This document shows positions 46,392 to 54,916 of a DNA stretch of 64,000 nt, piece by piece. The position numbers and the translations under genes are program-made. Location: contig NZ_JAJAVH010000001.1 in assembly GCF_020511115.1 (NCBI RefSeq), positions 744,001 through 808,000 of the forward strand. Direction: 5' to 3'. The notes under the pieces were generated by a model. It saw only the letters and a program-made list of their open reading frames with translations. It was not told where the DNA came from and did not search any database. Each line of letters begins with the position of its first letter. Position 1 is the stretch's first letter. The DNA is from Luteimonas panaciterrae. GTDB lineage: Bacteria > Pseudomonadota > Gammaproteobacteria > Xanthomonadales > Xanthomonadaceae.

Positions 46392-47240
46392 ATGTGTCCG
46401 AGTAGAGTCGCCGAAGGCGAAGAGCGCGGCTGGATCATTCCCATCGGCGGCGCCGAAGACAAGGAGATGCGGCGACGCATCCTCAAGCGCTTCGTGCAGC
46501 TGTGCGGCGGCCGCGACGCCGACATCGTCGTCATTCCCACCGCCAGCCGCCTGCCGGACACCGGCACGCGCTATCAGGAACTGTTCGGCCGGCTCGAGGC
46601 CGGACGCGCCACCGCGCTGGAGATCCACGATCGCGCCGACAGTCAGAAGGACGAATTCCTGCGCCGCATCGAGGAAGCCAGCGGCGTGTTCTTCACCGGC
46701 GGCAACCAGCTGCGCATCTCCACGATCATCGGCGGCACCCCGACCGCGCAGCTGATCCGTGCCCGCAATGCCGCCGGCGTGCACGTGGCCGGCACCAGCG
46801 CCGGCGCCAGCATCCTCAGCGAACACATGATCGCCTTCGGCAAGGAAGGCTCGTCGCCTCGCGCCGGCAGCGTGCGCCTCGCGCCGGGTCTGGGCCTGAC
46901 CAATCGCTTCATCATCGACCAGCACTTCCGCCAGCGCGACCGCCTCGGCCGCCTGGTCGCCGCGCTCGCCTACAACCCCTTCGCCATCGGCATCGGATTG
47001 GACGAGGACACCGCCGCCTTCATCGGCCCGGACAATACCTTGGAAGTGGAGGGCAGTGGCGCGGTCACCGTGGTCGACGCCGGTGGGTTGTCGTTCTCCT
47101 CGATGGCGGAGGTGAGCCAGAGCCAGCCGGTGTGCCTGCTGGGGCTGACCGTGCATATCCTGGTGCAGGGGGCGACGTTCAATTTGAAGACGCGGCAGGC
47201 ATCGGCGGGGGCGTTGGCTCCGAGCGAGAAGGGCGAGTAG
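46392..47240 (+). CDS. cphB: Cyanophycinase
   Basis: Serine exopeptidase that cuts the cyanophycin polymer to beta-Asp-Arg dipeptides. 282 residues. The peptidase S51 nucleophile is Ser136 in 'VAGTSAGASILSEHM', with 'IPIGGAEDKEM' and 'GVFFTGGNQLRI' as further S51 segments. It has no signal peptide, so it is intracellular. It opens the cyanophycin locus and is followed after two bases by a small exported protein and then cphA. Arginase in the window could process the released arginine. Confidence 0.93.
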   Translation: MCPSRVAEGEERGWIIPIGGAEDKEMRRRILKRFVQLCGGRDADIVVIPTASRLPDTGTRYQELFGRLEAGRATALEIHDRADSQKDEFLRRIEEASGVFFTGGNQLRISTIIGGTPTAQLIRARNAAGVHVAGTSAGASILSEHMIAFGKEGSSPRAGSVRLAPGLGLTNRFIIDQHFRQRDRLGRLVAALAYNPFAIGIGLDEDTAAFIGPDNTLEVEGSGAVTVVDAGGLSFSSMAEVSQSQPVCLLGLTVHILVQGATFNLKTRQASAGALAPSEKGE

Positions 47241-47242
47241 GC

Positions 47243-47827
47243 ATGCGAGCCTTGGTAGGCATGGTGGTGCTGTTCCTTGGGGCGATGCCGGCGCATGCGC
47301 AGCAGGAAGCCGAGGCGGCGCAGTCCCAGATCGGTTGGGTTCGCTACCAGTGTGGGCCGCACGCGGTTGAGCTGTTTTTCAACAAGACGGATAGCGAACC
47401 AGCCAAGGCTTGGGAAACGGTCGAGATCATCGATGCGGCTGGGCTGGTGACCTATGGTGAAAAAGACGACAAGGGCGATGTCCGGCGCACGGGAAGCCGA
47501 GAGTTACTGCGTCGATGCGGCCCGTATACGATCCGTTTTCGTGGAGGCTTCTACAATGCCAACCCGCAAGGGGAGCTTGGGGCGGCTGAAGATTATCCAT
47601 TGATCGAAATCCTCGAAGGGGAACGATCAATTGCGGGTCCGATCGCGATGGGGAGTTGTAATGCGATGATTGGTCGCGAAAGCGCCATGGCTGAGTGTCC
47701 ACGCAACTGGGCATCGCGCATTCAAGTTCTTTTTCCCTCTAAATCACAACCTGCTCTTCTGTCTCTTGATCACGAATACCAAGATTCCCGATCGATTCCT
47801 GAAAAGTCAGACCTAATCGACAAATAA
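47243..47827 (+). CDS. Exported orphan protein between cphB and cphA
   Basis: 194 residues starting MRALVGMVVLFLGAMPAHAQQ, a cleavable signal. The mature part has several Cys (YQCGPHAVEL, RRCGPYTIRF, GSCNAM, AECPRNW), suggesting periplasmic disulphides. The 3' third of the gene is poorer in G+C than its neighbours. It starts two bases after cphB and ends 16 bases before cphA, so it is in the operon, yet cyanophycin is a cytoplasmic polymer. I recognise no family. It may be a late insertion into the operon. Confidence 0.65.
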   Translation: MRALVGMVVLFLGAMPAHAQQEAEAAQSQIGWVRYQCGPHAVELFFNKTDSEPAKAWETVEIIDAAGLVTYGEKDDKGDVRRTGSRELLRRCGPYTIRFRGGFYNANPQGELGAAEDYPLIEILEGERSIAGPIAMGSCNAMIGRESAMAECPRNWASRIQVLFPSKSQPALLSLDHEYQDSRSIPEKSDLIDK

Positions 47828-47843
47828 CCACTGCGAGGAACTT

Positions 47844-50651
47844 ATGCGCATCCTCAACCGAAATGTTTACGTCGGCCCCTCGTTGTATGCGCATTTCCCA
47901 GTCATCCGGCTTGAGCTGGATCTGGGCCGGCTAGAGGATTGGCCGACTGCTAAACTCGGCCCCGCCTTCATCGACGGCCTGGTCGCCGCACTCCCAGGCC
48001 TGAACGAACACGGCTGCTCCTACCGCGAACCCGGTGGCTTCCTGCGCCGCATGCGCGAGGGCGAGGGCACCTGGCTCGGGCACGTGCTGGAGCACGTCGC
48101 TATCGAATTGCAGAACGTGGCCGGCGAGCATGTCACCTTCGGCAAGACGCGTAGCATTTCCGACGATCGTCCCGGTGTGTATTCGGTGGTGTACGAGTAC
48201 GCGCAGAAGGAAGAAGGCATCGCCGCGGGCGAGTTGGCGTTGAAGCTGCTGAATTCGCTGCTGCCGGAAGAACTGCGTACGCCCGGCAGCGTGCCGGAAG
48301 ACTGGAATTGGGAAGCCGCGCGCGACGATTTCATCCGCTATGCACAGCGCCGCGCATTGGGTCCGTCGACGGCTTCGCTGGTGCGCGCCGCGGAAGAACG
48401 CAACATTCCCTGGCTGCGGCTGAATCAACAATCGCTGGTGCAGTTCGGCCACGGCAAGTATCAGCAGCGCATCCAGGCCACGGTGACCGGCAAGACACCG
48501 CACATCGCGGTGGAGCTGGCCAGCGACAAGGAGGAGACGAACAAGATCCTCGCCTCGCTCGGCCTGCCGGTACCGCGTCAGGAACTGGTCACCAGCCAGA
48601 CCGATGCGCTCAAGGCCGCGCGCAAGCTCGGGGGGCCGGTGGTGCTGAAGCCGTACAACGGCAATCACGGCCGCGGCATCACCATCAACATCACCGAGGA
48701 CGACGAAATCCGCGAGGCCTTCAACGCCGCGCGCGAGCATTCGCGTTCGGTGATCGTGGAAACCTTCCAGACCGGCGACGACCATCGCCTGCTGGTGGTC
48801 AACGGCGAACTGATCGCGGCGACCCGGCGCACACCCGGCCACGTCGTCGGCGACGGCGAGCACACCATCGCGCAGTTGGTTGAAATCGTGAATCAGGACC
48901 CGCGCCGCGGCGTCGGTCACGAGAAGGTTCTCACGCGCCTGGAACTCGACGCGCAGGCCAATCTGATGATGGAGCGCGCCGGTTTCACCGCCGACTCGGT
49001 GCCGATGAAGGGCGAGCGCGTCTATCTGCGCTCCACCGCGAATCTGTCGACGGGCGGCACCGCCACCGACGTCACCGACATCATTCATCCCGACAACCGC
49101 GACATGGCGGTGCGCGCGGTGCGCGCGATCGGGCTCGACGTCGGCGGCGTGGATTTCATCTCACCCAATATCGCCGAGAGCTACAAGGCGATCGGCGGCG
49201 CGATCTGCGAGGTCAACGCCGCGCCGGGTTTCCGCATGCATGTGGCGCCGAGCGAAGGCACGCCACGCGATGCGGCCGGGCCGGTGATCGACATGCTGTT
49301 CCCGCCCGGCACGCCCTCGCGCGTGCCGATCGCGGCGGTCACCGGCACCAACGGCAAGACCACCACGGCACGCATGCTGGCGCACATCGCCAAGATGAGC
49401 GGGTATACGCCGGGGCTCACCACCACCGATGGCGTCTACATCGACGGGCAGCGCACCGTCGAGGGCGACATGACCGGTCCGGTGTCGGCGCGCATGGTGC
49501 TGTCCGATCCGCACATCGATCTGGCAGTGCTGGAAACCGCGCGCGGCGGCCTGCTGCGAGCGGGCATGGGCGTGCGCCACGTCGATGTCGGCGCGGTGAT
49601 CAATATCGCCTCCGATCATCTCGGCCTGAAGGGCATCGATACGCTGGAGCAGCTGGCCGAGATCAAGCGCGTGGTGGTGGAAGTCGCCACCGAATGCGCG
49701 GTGCTCAACGCCGACGATCCTAACGTGCTGAAGATGTCGGCCTACACCGACGCCAAGACCATCTGCTATGTGACGATGAATCCCTCGCACACGCTCGTGC
49801 GTGAGCACATCCGCGCGGGCGGACGCGCCTGCGCGCTCGAGGGCGGCGTCAACGGCCACATGATCACGCTCTACGACAAGGGCGGCCATATTCCACTGAT
49901 GTGGACGCATCTGATCCCGGCCACGCTGGAAGGTCGCGCGCTGCACAACGTGCAGAACGCGATGATCGCCGCGGCCATGGCATTTTCGCTCGGCATCAAG
50001 CTCGATGCGATCCGGCAGGGACTGCGCACCTTCGACACCACGTTCTATCAGGTGCCGGGACGCATGAACCTGTTCGAGGAGCATCCGTTCAAGGTGCTGA
50101 TGGACTACGGCCACAACGCGCACGCGGTCGGCATCATGGCCGATCTGGCGCAGCGTCTGGACGTGAGCGGGCGCCGCATCGTGGTGCTGGCGGGGCCAGG
50201 CGATCGGCGCGACGAGGATCTGCGGGCGATCGCGGCGGCGACGGCGGGCAAGTTCGACCACTACATCGTGCGTCGCGACGATGCCTTGCGCGGCCGCGAT
50301 GGCGACGAGGTGCCGCGCATCATCGCCGAGGCCCTGCGCGCGAATGGCGCATCGGAGGATGCGATCTCGGTGATCCCCGACGAGCAGCAGGCGGTGGATG
50401 CCGCGCTGCGCATGGGCAGCAGCGGCGATCTGGTGCTGATCTTCGCCGACGCGCTCACGCGCACGTGGAAGCAGATCACCAAGTTCAAGCCGGATGGCGA
50501 GACACCGAAGCCGAGCGCGAAAGTCGATTTGCCAGCGCTGGCGGGACAGGCGCTTTCGGAGCAGGCGCTGGACGAATCCGCGCTCGCTACGATGCAGGGC
50601 GTTGTGCGCGACGAACGTGGTCTGGTCTTTGAGCGAGAAGAAAGCGACTAG
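47844..50651 (+). CDS. cphA: Cyanophycin synthetase
   Basis: 935 residues, 3 kb enzyme that polymerises arginine and aspartate. N-terminal CphA domain about 1-160. ATP-grasp domain about 210-480 with 'VVLKPYNGNHGRGITINI' near residue 266. Mur-ligase-like half from about 490, with the P-loop GTNGKTT at 501-507 and 'VLETARGGLLRAGMG', 'MDYGHNAHAVGIM' and 'VLAGPGDRRDEDL'. All three functional parts are intact. A signal GCGAGGA precedes ATG 47844. It is followed by a second Mur ligase-type gene of related sequence. Confidence 0.96.
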   Translation: MRILNRNVYVGPSLYAHFPVIRLELDLGRLEDWPTAKLGPAFIDGLVAALPGLNEHGCSYREPGGFLRRMREGEGTWLGHVLEHVAIELQNVAGEHVTFGKTRSISDDRPGVYSVVYEYAQKEEGIAAGELALKLLNSLLPEELRTPGSVPEDWNWEAARDDFIRYAQRRALGPSTASLVRAAEERNIPWLRLNQQSLVQFGHGKYQQRIQATVTGKTPHIAVELASDKEETNKILASLGLPVPRQELVTSQTDALKAARKLGGPVVLKPYNGNHGRGITINITEDDEIREAFNAAREHSRSVIVETFQTGDDHRLLVVNGELIAATRRTPGHVVGDGEHTIAQLVEIVNQDPRRGVGHEKVLTRLELDAQANLMMERAGFTADSVPMKGERVYLRSTANLSTGGTATDVTDIIHPDNRDMAVRAVRAIGLDVGGVDFISPNIAESYKAIGGAICEVNAAPGFRMHVAPSEGTPRDAAGPVIDMLFPPGTPSRVPIAAVTGTNGKTTTARMLAHIAKMSGYTPGLTTTDGVYIDGQRTVEGDMTGPVSARMVLSDPHIDLAVLETARGGLLRAGMGVRHVDVGAVINIASDHLGLKGIDTLEQLAEIKRVVVEVATECAVLNADDPNVLKMSAYTDAKTICYVTMNPSHTLVREHIRAGGRACALEGGVNGHMITLYDKGGHIPLMWTHLIPATLEGRALHNVQNAMIAAAMAFSLGIKLDAIRQGLRTFDTTFYQVPGRMNLFEEHPFKVLMDYGHNAHAVGIMADLAQRLDVSGRRIVVLAGPGDRRDEDLRAIAAATAGKFDHYIVRRDDALRGRDGDEVPRIIAEALRANGASEDAISVIPDEQQAVDAALRMGSSGDLVLIFADALTRTWKQITKFKPDGETPKPSAKVDLPALAGQALSEQALDESALATMQGVVRDERGLVFEREESD

Positions 50652-50663
50652 AGGGTCTACTGA

Positions 50664-50796
50664 CATACGCGAAGCAGGCCGCGCCGGACAGAGGGCGCGC
50701 AATGCGGCGTCATCGCTCGGTTGCGTATCGGCATACGCGCCCTCACTCTTCCTTGCCTTGCACACCCTCTGCCCGGCGCAACCTACTTCGCATATG
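50664..50796. repeat. Long imperfect inverted repeat before the second Mur ligase
   Basis: The 42-nt arms are 50664-50705 and 50755-50796. By hand alignment 34 of 42 positions match. Of the eight differences, seven are transitions that would be G-U pairs in RNA read from the minus strand. The right arm covers the ATG of the following gene. Inside, GCGTAT/ATACGC (50723-50738) and GAGGGCGCG (50691-50699)/CGCGCCCTC (50736-50744) offer alternative stems. Confidence 0.7.
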
Positions 50797-53091
50797 CCAA
50801 CAGACCCTCATCCCGTGCAGGAACCGTTCGAGGATTCACGCCGGCTGACCGGCTGCAACGTCTATTTCGCGGATACCGGCGCGGCGCTGGAGGCCACGCG
50901 TGGTGTCGATGACGCGGCGCTCGAACGCTGGCGCGTCAATGTCATCCGCGCTCGTGATGTGCTTGGCTGGCCGCAGGCCGACATCGTCGTGCGCCAGCAT
51001 CGCAGCGGTGCCTCGCTGGCATTCGCAGCGCCATTGGACCGGCTCTACGCGGCGACCGAGGTGAACGAATGGGCATGGTGGGCGGCAATCGCTTCTCCCT
51101 TCTCCCGCCGGGAGAAGGTGGCCGAAGGCCGGATGAGGGCGGGAGAATCGTCGGCCGGTGCAAGTTCCAGGAAAAAGCTGCCCTTCGACGAGGAAACTCT
51201 CTCTTTCGTGAGGGGGCTCAGGAAGGAATCCACGGATCCGGAAAGGATCATCTGGTCCTTCTTGCGCGATCGCCGCTTGCACAAGCAGAAATTCCGCCGG
51301 CAGAAATCGTTGGGCCCCTATGTCTTGGATTTCTATTGCCACGAATTGAAGCTGGCGATTGAGTTGGATGGCGGGCAGCACAATCAAGATCAGTATCGAC
51401 AACATGATGAACAGCGGGATGCCTATGTCTTGAGGCAGGGAATCCAGACGCTGCGCTACTGGAATCATGACGTGCTGGTCCGGACGGAAGACGTCTTGGC
51501 AGATCTCTGGGAGCGGGTGCATGCATTAATAAGCGGCTCTGCGTCCGGAAAGTCCCTTCCCTCATCCGTCTCCGCGCTGCGCGCGAAGCCACCTTCCCCC
51601 GGAGGGGGAAGGGAAGATCAGGGGCTTTTGTATGCACCGGGACATGCGGCGGTGTGGGATGAGGATTCGGCGCTGCACACCTTGCGCGCGGTCGCGGACG
51701 CGGAAGCAAGCCCGGCCTTGATCGCGCTGAGCAAAGCGGCGCGTGCGCACGATCTTCCGTTCTTGGCTGACGACGATGCCGTCTCCATCGGCGCGGGCGA
51801 AGATGGCCAGACCTGGGCGATCGATGCGTTGCCGAATGTCGATGCTGTCGAGTGGGAGGCGCTGCATGCCATTCCCGCCGCGCTGGTGACCGGTTCCAAC
51901 GGCAAGACCACCAGCGTGCGCCTGATCGCGGCGATGACGCGCGCCCAGGGCTGGCCCACGGCGCACAGCTGCACCGACGGTGTGTATTTCGACGGGCAGG
52001 CATTGGAATCCGGCGACTTCTCCGGCCCGACCGGCGCGCGCACGGCCTTGCGTCAGCCGCGGGCGCAGGCCGCCGTGCTGGAAACCGCGCGCGGCGGCAT
52101 GCTGCGGCGCGGGTTGGCGCTCTGTCATGCGAACGCGGCGCTGGTCACCAACGTCAGCGCGGATCATTTCGGTGAGTACGGTGTGCACGATCTCGCCGAT
52201 CTGGCCGAGGTCAAGCTCACCGTGGCGCGCGCGATTCACGAGCATGGCGTGCTCGTGCTCAATGCGGACGATCCGCTGCTGGTGCGCAAATCGGAGACGT
52301 TGACTTGTCCGTTGGGCTGGTTCGCGCTCGATTTCGATGCTCCGCTGTTGGCCGCGCATCGCACGCGCATGGGCGCCACGTGCGGCGTGCGCGATGGTCG
52401 ATTGCTGCTGTCGCGTGGCGAGGATGTCCACGATCTCGGCGCCATCGCGCAGATGCCGCTCACGCTCGACGGCCGCGCCGCCTACAACATCGCCAATATC
52501 GCGGGTGCCGTGCTGGTCGCGCAGGCGCTGGGTGTCGCCGCCGAAGTCATCGCCGGCGTGCTCGCGCGCTTCGGCCTCGCCCATGGCGACAATCCGGGGC
52601 GCCTGCAGCACTGGCGTTTCGGCGGCATGGACGTCTATCTCGATTACGCGCACAACCCGGACGGCCTGCGTGGCCTGCTCGATGCCATCGACGCGCGGCA
52701 ACACGGCGGACGCTTCGCGATCATCCTCGGCCATGCCGGCAATCGCGAGGATGCCGATCTGCGCGCCGTGGCCGAGACGGCGGCCGCGTACCGGCCCGAG
52801 CTGGTGGTGCTGAAGGACATCGGCGGCTACGAGCGCGGTCGCGCGGCGGGCGAGATCGCCGCGATCATGCGGCCTGTGCTGCTGGCCGCGGGCGTCGAGG
52901 CCGCGGCGATCGAGATCGTGCTCGACGAAGTGGAAGCCGCCCGGCGTCCACTGCAATGGGCGCGGGACGGCGATCTGGTGGTGCTGCCGGTGCACGATCC
53001 GGCCGCGCGCGCGCAACTGGTCGCGCTGCTCGATACACTGCACGCTCGACAATGGCGCCCTGGAGAGCCATTGCCGCCGTCGCAGTCGTAG
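50794..53091 (+). CDS. CphA-like Mur ligase carrying an in-frame DUF559 nuclease insertion
   Basis: 765 residues from ATG 50794. Residues 1-100 match the CphA-type N-terminal domain ('RRLTGCNVYFADTGAALE', 'ATEVNEWAWWAAI'). Residues about 101-279 are foreign: a REP-like start (SPFSRREKVAEGRMRAG), a DUF559 nuclease domain and a REP-like end (SALRAKPPSPGGGRED). From about 280 the host protein resumes (LYAPGHAAVWDEDSALHTLR), then the Mur ligase part: GSNGKTTS 367-374, 'VLETARGGMLRRG', 'LDYAHNPDGLRGLL' and 'ILGHAGNREDADL'. It lacks the ATP-grasp half of CphA, like the CphA' or partner genes next to cphA in other bacteria. The DUF559 part keeps D179, E190 and D192 (VLDFYCHELKLAIELDGGQH), as in PD-(D/E)xK nucleases. 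No frameshift or stop occurs. Confidence 0.9.
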   Translation: MPTDPHPVQEPFEDSRRLTGCNVYFADTGAALEATRGVDDAALERWRVNVIRARDVLGWPQADIVVRQHRSGASLAFAAPLDRLYAATEVNEWAWWAAIASPFSRREKVAEGRMRAGESSAGASSRKKLPFDEETLSFVRGLRKESTDPERIIWSFLRDRRLHKQKFRRQKSLGPYVLDFYCHELKLAIELDGGQHNQDQYRQHDEQRDAYVLRQGIQTLRYWNHDVLVRTEDVLADLWERVHALISGSASGKSLPSSVSALRAKPPSPGGGREDQGLLYAPGHAAVWDEDSALHTLRAVADAEASPALIALSKAARAHDLPFLADDDAVSIGAGEDGQTWAIDALPNVDAVEWEALHAIPAALVTGSNGKTTSVRLIAAMTRAQGWPTAHSCTDGVYFDGQALESGDFSGPTGARTALRQPRAQAAVLETARGGMLRRGLALCHANAALVTNVSADHFGEYGVHDLADLAEVKLTVARAIHEHGVLVLNADDPLLVRKSETLTCPLGWFALDFDAPLLAAHRTRMGATCGVRDGRLLLSRGEDVHDLGAIAQMPLTLDGRAAYNIANIAGAVLVAQALGVAAEVIAGVLARFGLAHGDNPGRLQHWRFGGMDVYLDYAHNPDGLRGLLDAIDARQHGGRFAIILGHAGNREDADLRAVAETAAAYRPELVVLKDIGGYERGRAAGEIAAIMRPVLLAAGVEAAAIEIVLDEVEAARRPLQWARDGDLVVLPVHDPAARAQLVALLDTLHARQWRPGEPLPPSQS
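51096..51616 (+). mobile_element. REP-bounded DUF559 cassette inside the Mur ligase gene
   Basis: Left end 51096-51146 and right end 51553-51616 are inverted relatives: both carry GGGRGAAGGTGGC and CGGATGAGGG (51130-51139; inverted at 51559-51568). Between them lies a complete DUF559 domain, transcribed in the same direction as the host gene. Its key parts are 'DPERIIWSFLRDRRLHKQKFRRQ', 'GPYVLDFYCHE', 'IELDGGQH' and 'LRYWNHDVL'. No transposase is present and no clear target duplication was seen. Net length keeps the frame. Confidence 0.75.
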
Positions 53092-53100
53092 GAAAATGCA

Positions 53101-54801
53101 ATGAACGTGGCCTCGCGCCCCGACGTGCTGCAGAAGATCCTGCAGCGCAAGACCGAAGAGATCGCTGAACGCTCCGCGCGAGTGCCCCTGCGCGAGTTGC
53201 AGGCGCGCGCGCGCGACCTCGCGCCCGCGCGCGGCTTCGCCAGGGCGATCGAAACGAAGATCGCCGCCGGTTCGCCCGCAGTGATCGCCGAGGTGAAGAA
53301 GGCCAGCCCGTCGAAGGGCGTGATCCGCGCCGATTTCGATCCGGAGGCGATCGCGCGCAGTTACGAAGCGGGTGGCGCGGCCTGTCTGTCGGTGCTGACC
53401 GACGTTGATTTCTTCCAGGGCGCGGACCTCTATCTGCAGCAGGCGCGCGCTGCTTGCGCGCTGCCGGTGTTGCGCAAGGATTTCACGGTCGATCCTTATC
53501 AGGTGACCGAGGCGCGCGTGCTCGGTGCCGACTGCATCCTGCTGATCGTCGCCGCGCTCGACGACGACCGCCTGGCGCGGCTATCGGAGCAGGCGCTGGA
53601 ACTGGGCATGGACGTGCTGGTGGAAGTGCACGACCTCGACGAGCTGGAACGCGCCCTGCAGGTGCCGGCGCCGCTGCTGGGCATCAACAATCGCAATCTG
53701 CGCACGTTCGAGGTCTCGCTCGACGTGACGCTGTCACTGCAGCATGCGGTGCCGAGGGACCGCCGCCTCGTCACCGAAAGCGGCATCCTGGTGCCGGCCG
53801 ACGTGAAGCTGATGCGCGATGCCGGCATCGACGCGTTCCTGGTCGGCGAGACCTTCATGCGCGATCCGGAGCCGGGCGAGGCGTTGCGCCGTCTGTTCTT
53901 CGATGCGGGCGAGGGCGGAGGCGGAGTTTCGGGCGGTGCGTCCGGCGTGGCGGCTTCTTTGGGTGTGGAAAGCGCGGTGGCGGATTCGGCCGCGGATGCC
54001 GGCGGCGATGTGCAAGATCCGCCGCCGACCCAAGCGCGGACGGCCGACGCTTCAACGGCGATGGAGGCGGGAACCACCCCGGCAACTCCGATGCCCGAGG
54101 GGCCGTTGGTCGTCTTCGACTTCGACCACACTCTCTACGACGGCGATTCCGGCGGCCATCTGTTCGCCTGGCTGATCCGCCGCAGCCTGTGGCGGACCGT
54201 GCTGGCGCTGTTGCTCACACCGCTGCTGGCGCCGCTGCTCGCCTTCCTGGCGACGCGACGCCGCGCCATCTCGGCTTACGTCTGGATCGGCACGGTCGGG
54301 CTGCATCGTCGACAGGATCTCAACGCGATGATCGACGCCTACGTCGCCGCGCATACCGCGAAGATCAAGGAACGCCTGCTGCCGGTCGCGCTCGATGTGC
54401 TGCATTCGCATCGCCAGCGCGGCGACAACGTGCTCATCGCCACCGGCGCGCCGCCGCGGCTGGCGCGCGCGATTCTCGGCTTCGTCGCGCACGAGGACGT
54501 GCCGGTGATCGGCACCATCGTGGGGCCGCGCCTCGGCGGCCTGGGCGCGTTGCGCCACTGCCATGCCGAGGAGAAGATGCGGATGATCCGCGAGGCGGGC
54601 TACACGGGCGAGATCGCGGCGGCCTATTCCGACAGCCGCGCCGATCTGCCGCTGCTGCGCGCCGCGCGCGGCCCGGTGGTGGTGAACCCGAAGGCGGGCG
54701 CCGTGGCGACGTTCCGGCGTGTACTGCCGCCGGGGACGCCAATCCTCAACTGGGGATGCGAAGGCCGGGCCGGGGAACTGGTCGGAACGGCGCTGGGATA
54801 A
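53101..54801 (+). CDS. trpC: Indole-3-glycerol-phosphate synthase fused to a HAD-family phosphatase
   Basis: 566 residues, one uninterrupted frame. Residues 1-268 are TrpC: '[23 protein letters not shown]', '[18 protein letters not shown]', '[14 protein letters not shown]', '[17 protein letters not shown]' and '[15 protein letters not shown]', the usual full length. A Gly/Ala/Ser linker (about 269-330) joins a HAD hydrolase (331-566): motif I '[15 protein letters not shown]', helical cap, and '[13 protein letters not shown]' with Asp of motif III/IV, resembling phosphoserine-phosphatase-like IB hydrolases. In related bacteria I recall these as separate adjacent genes. No ribosome site precedes the internal ATGs at 54061 or 54091. 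It lies 9 bases after the Mur ligase. Confidence 0.92.
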   Translation: MNVASRPDVLQKILQRKTEEIAERSARVPLRELQARARDLAPARGFARAIETKIAAGSPAVIAEVKKASPSKGVIRADFDPEAIARSYEAGGAACLSVLTDVDFFQGADLYLQQARAACALPVLRKDFTVDPYQVTEARVLGADCILLIVAALDDDRLARLSEQALELGMDVLVEVHDLDELERALQVPAPLLGINNRNLRTFEVSLDVTLSLQHAVPRDRRLVTESGILVPADVKLMRDAGIDAFLVGETFMRDPEPGEALRRLFFDAGEGGGGVSGGASGVAASLGVESAVADSAADAGGDVQDPPPTQARTADASTAMEAGTTPATPMPEGPLVVFDFDHTLYDGDSGGHLFAWLIRRSLWRTVLALLLTPLLAPLLAFLATRRRAISAYVWIGTVGLHRRQDLNAMIDAYVAAHTAKIKERLLPVALDVLHSHRQRGDNVLIATGAPPRLARAILGFVAHEDVPVIGTIVGPRLGGLGALRHCHAEEKMRMIREAGYTGEIAAAYSDSRADLPLLRAARGPVVVNPKAGAVATFRRVLPPGTPILNWGCEGRAGELVGTALG

Positions 54802-54881
54802 GCCGACACGCGGCGGCACGGGCCGACGGACGGTCCCGCTTTCTTCGCCATGAGGGTCTCGACAACGCGCTTCCGAACAGA

Positions 54882-54911
54882 TACGTTAGTAGTTACACAA
54901 ATACTTTCGTA
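54882..54911. promoter_or_regulatory. Imperfect inverted repeat before the MarR-GNAT gene
   Basis: TACGTTAGTA (54882-54891) and TACTTTCGTA (54902-54911) are inverted relatives (8 of 10), 10 bases apart, in an AT-rich segment right before ATG 54917. Probable operator of the MarR-type half of that protein. Confidence 0.55.
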
Positions 54912-54916
54912 AACCG

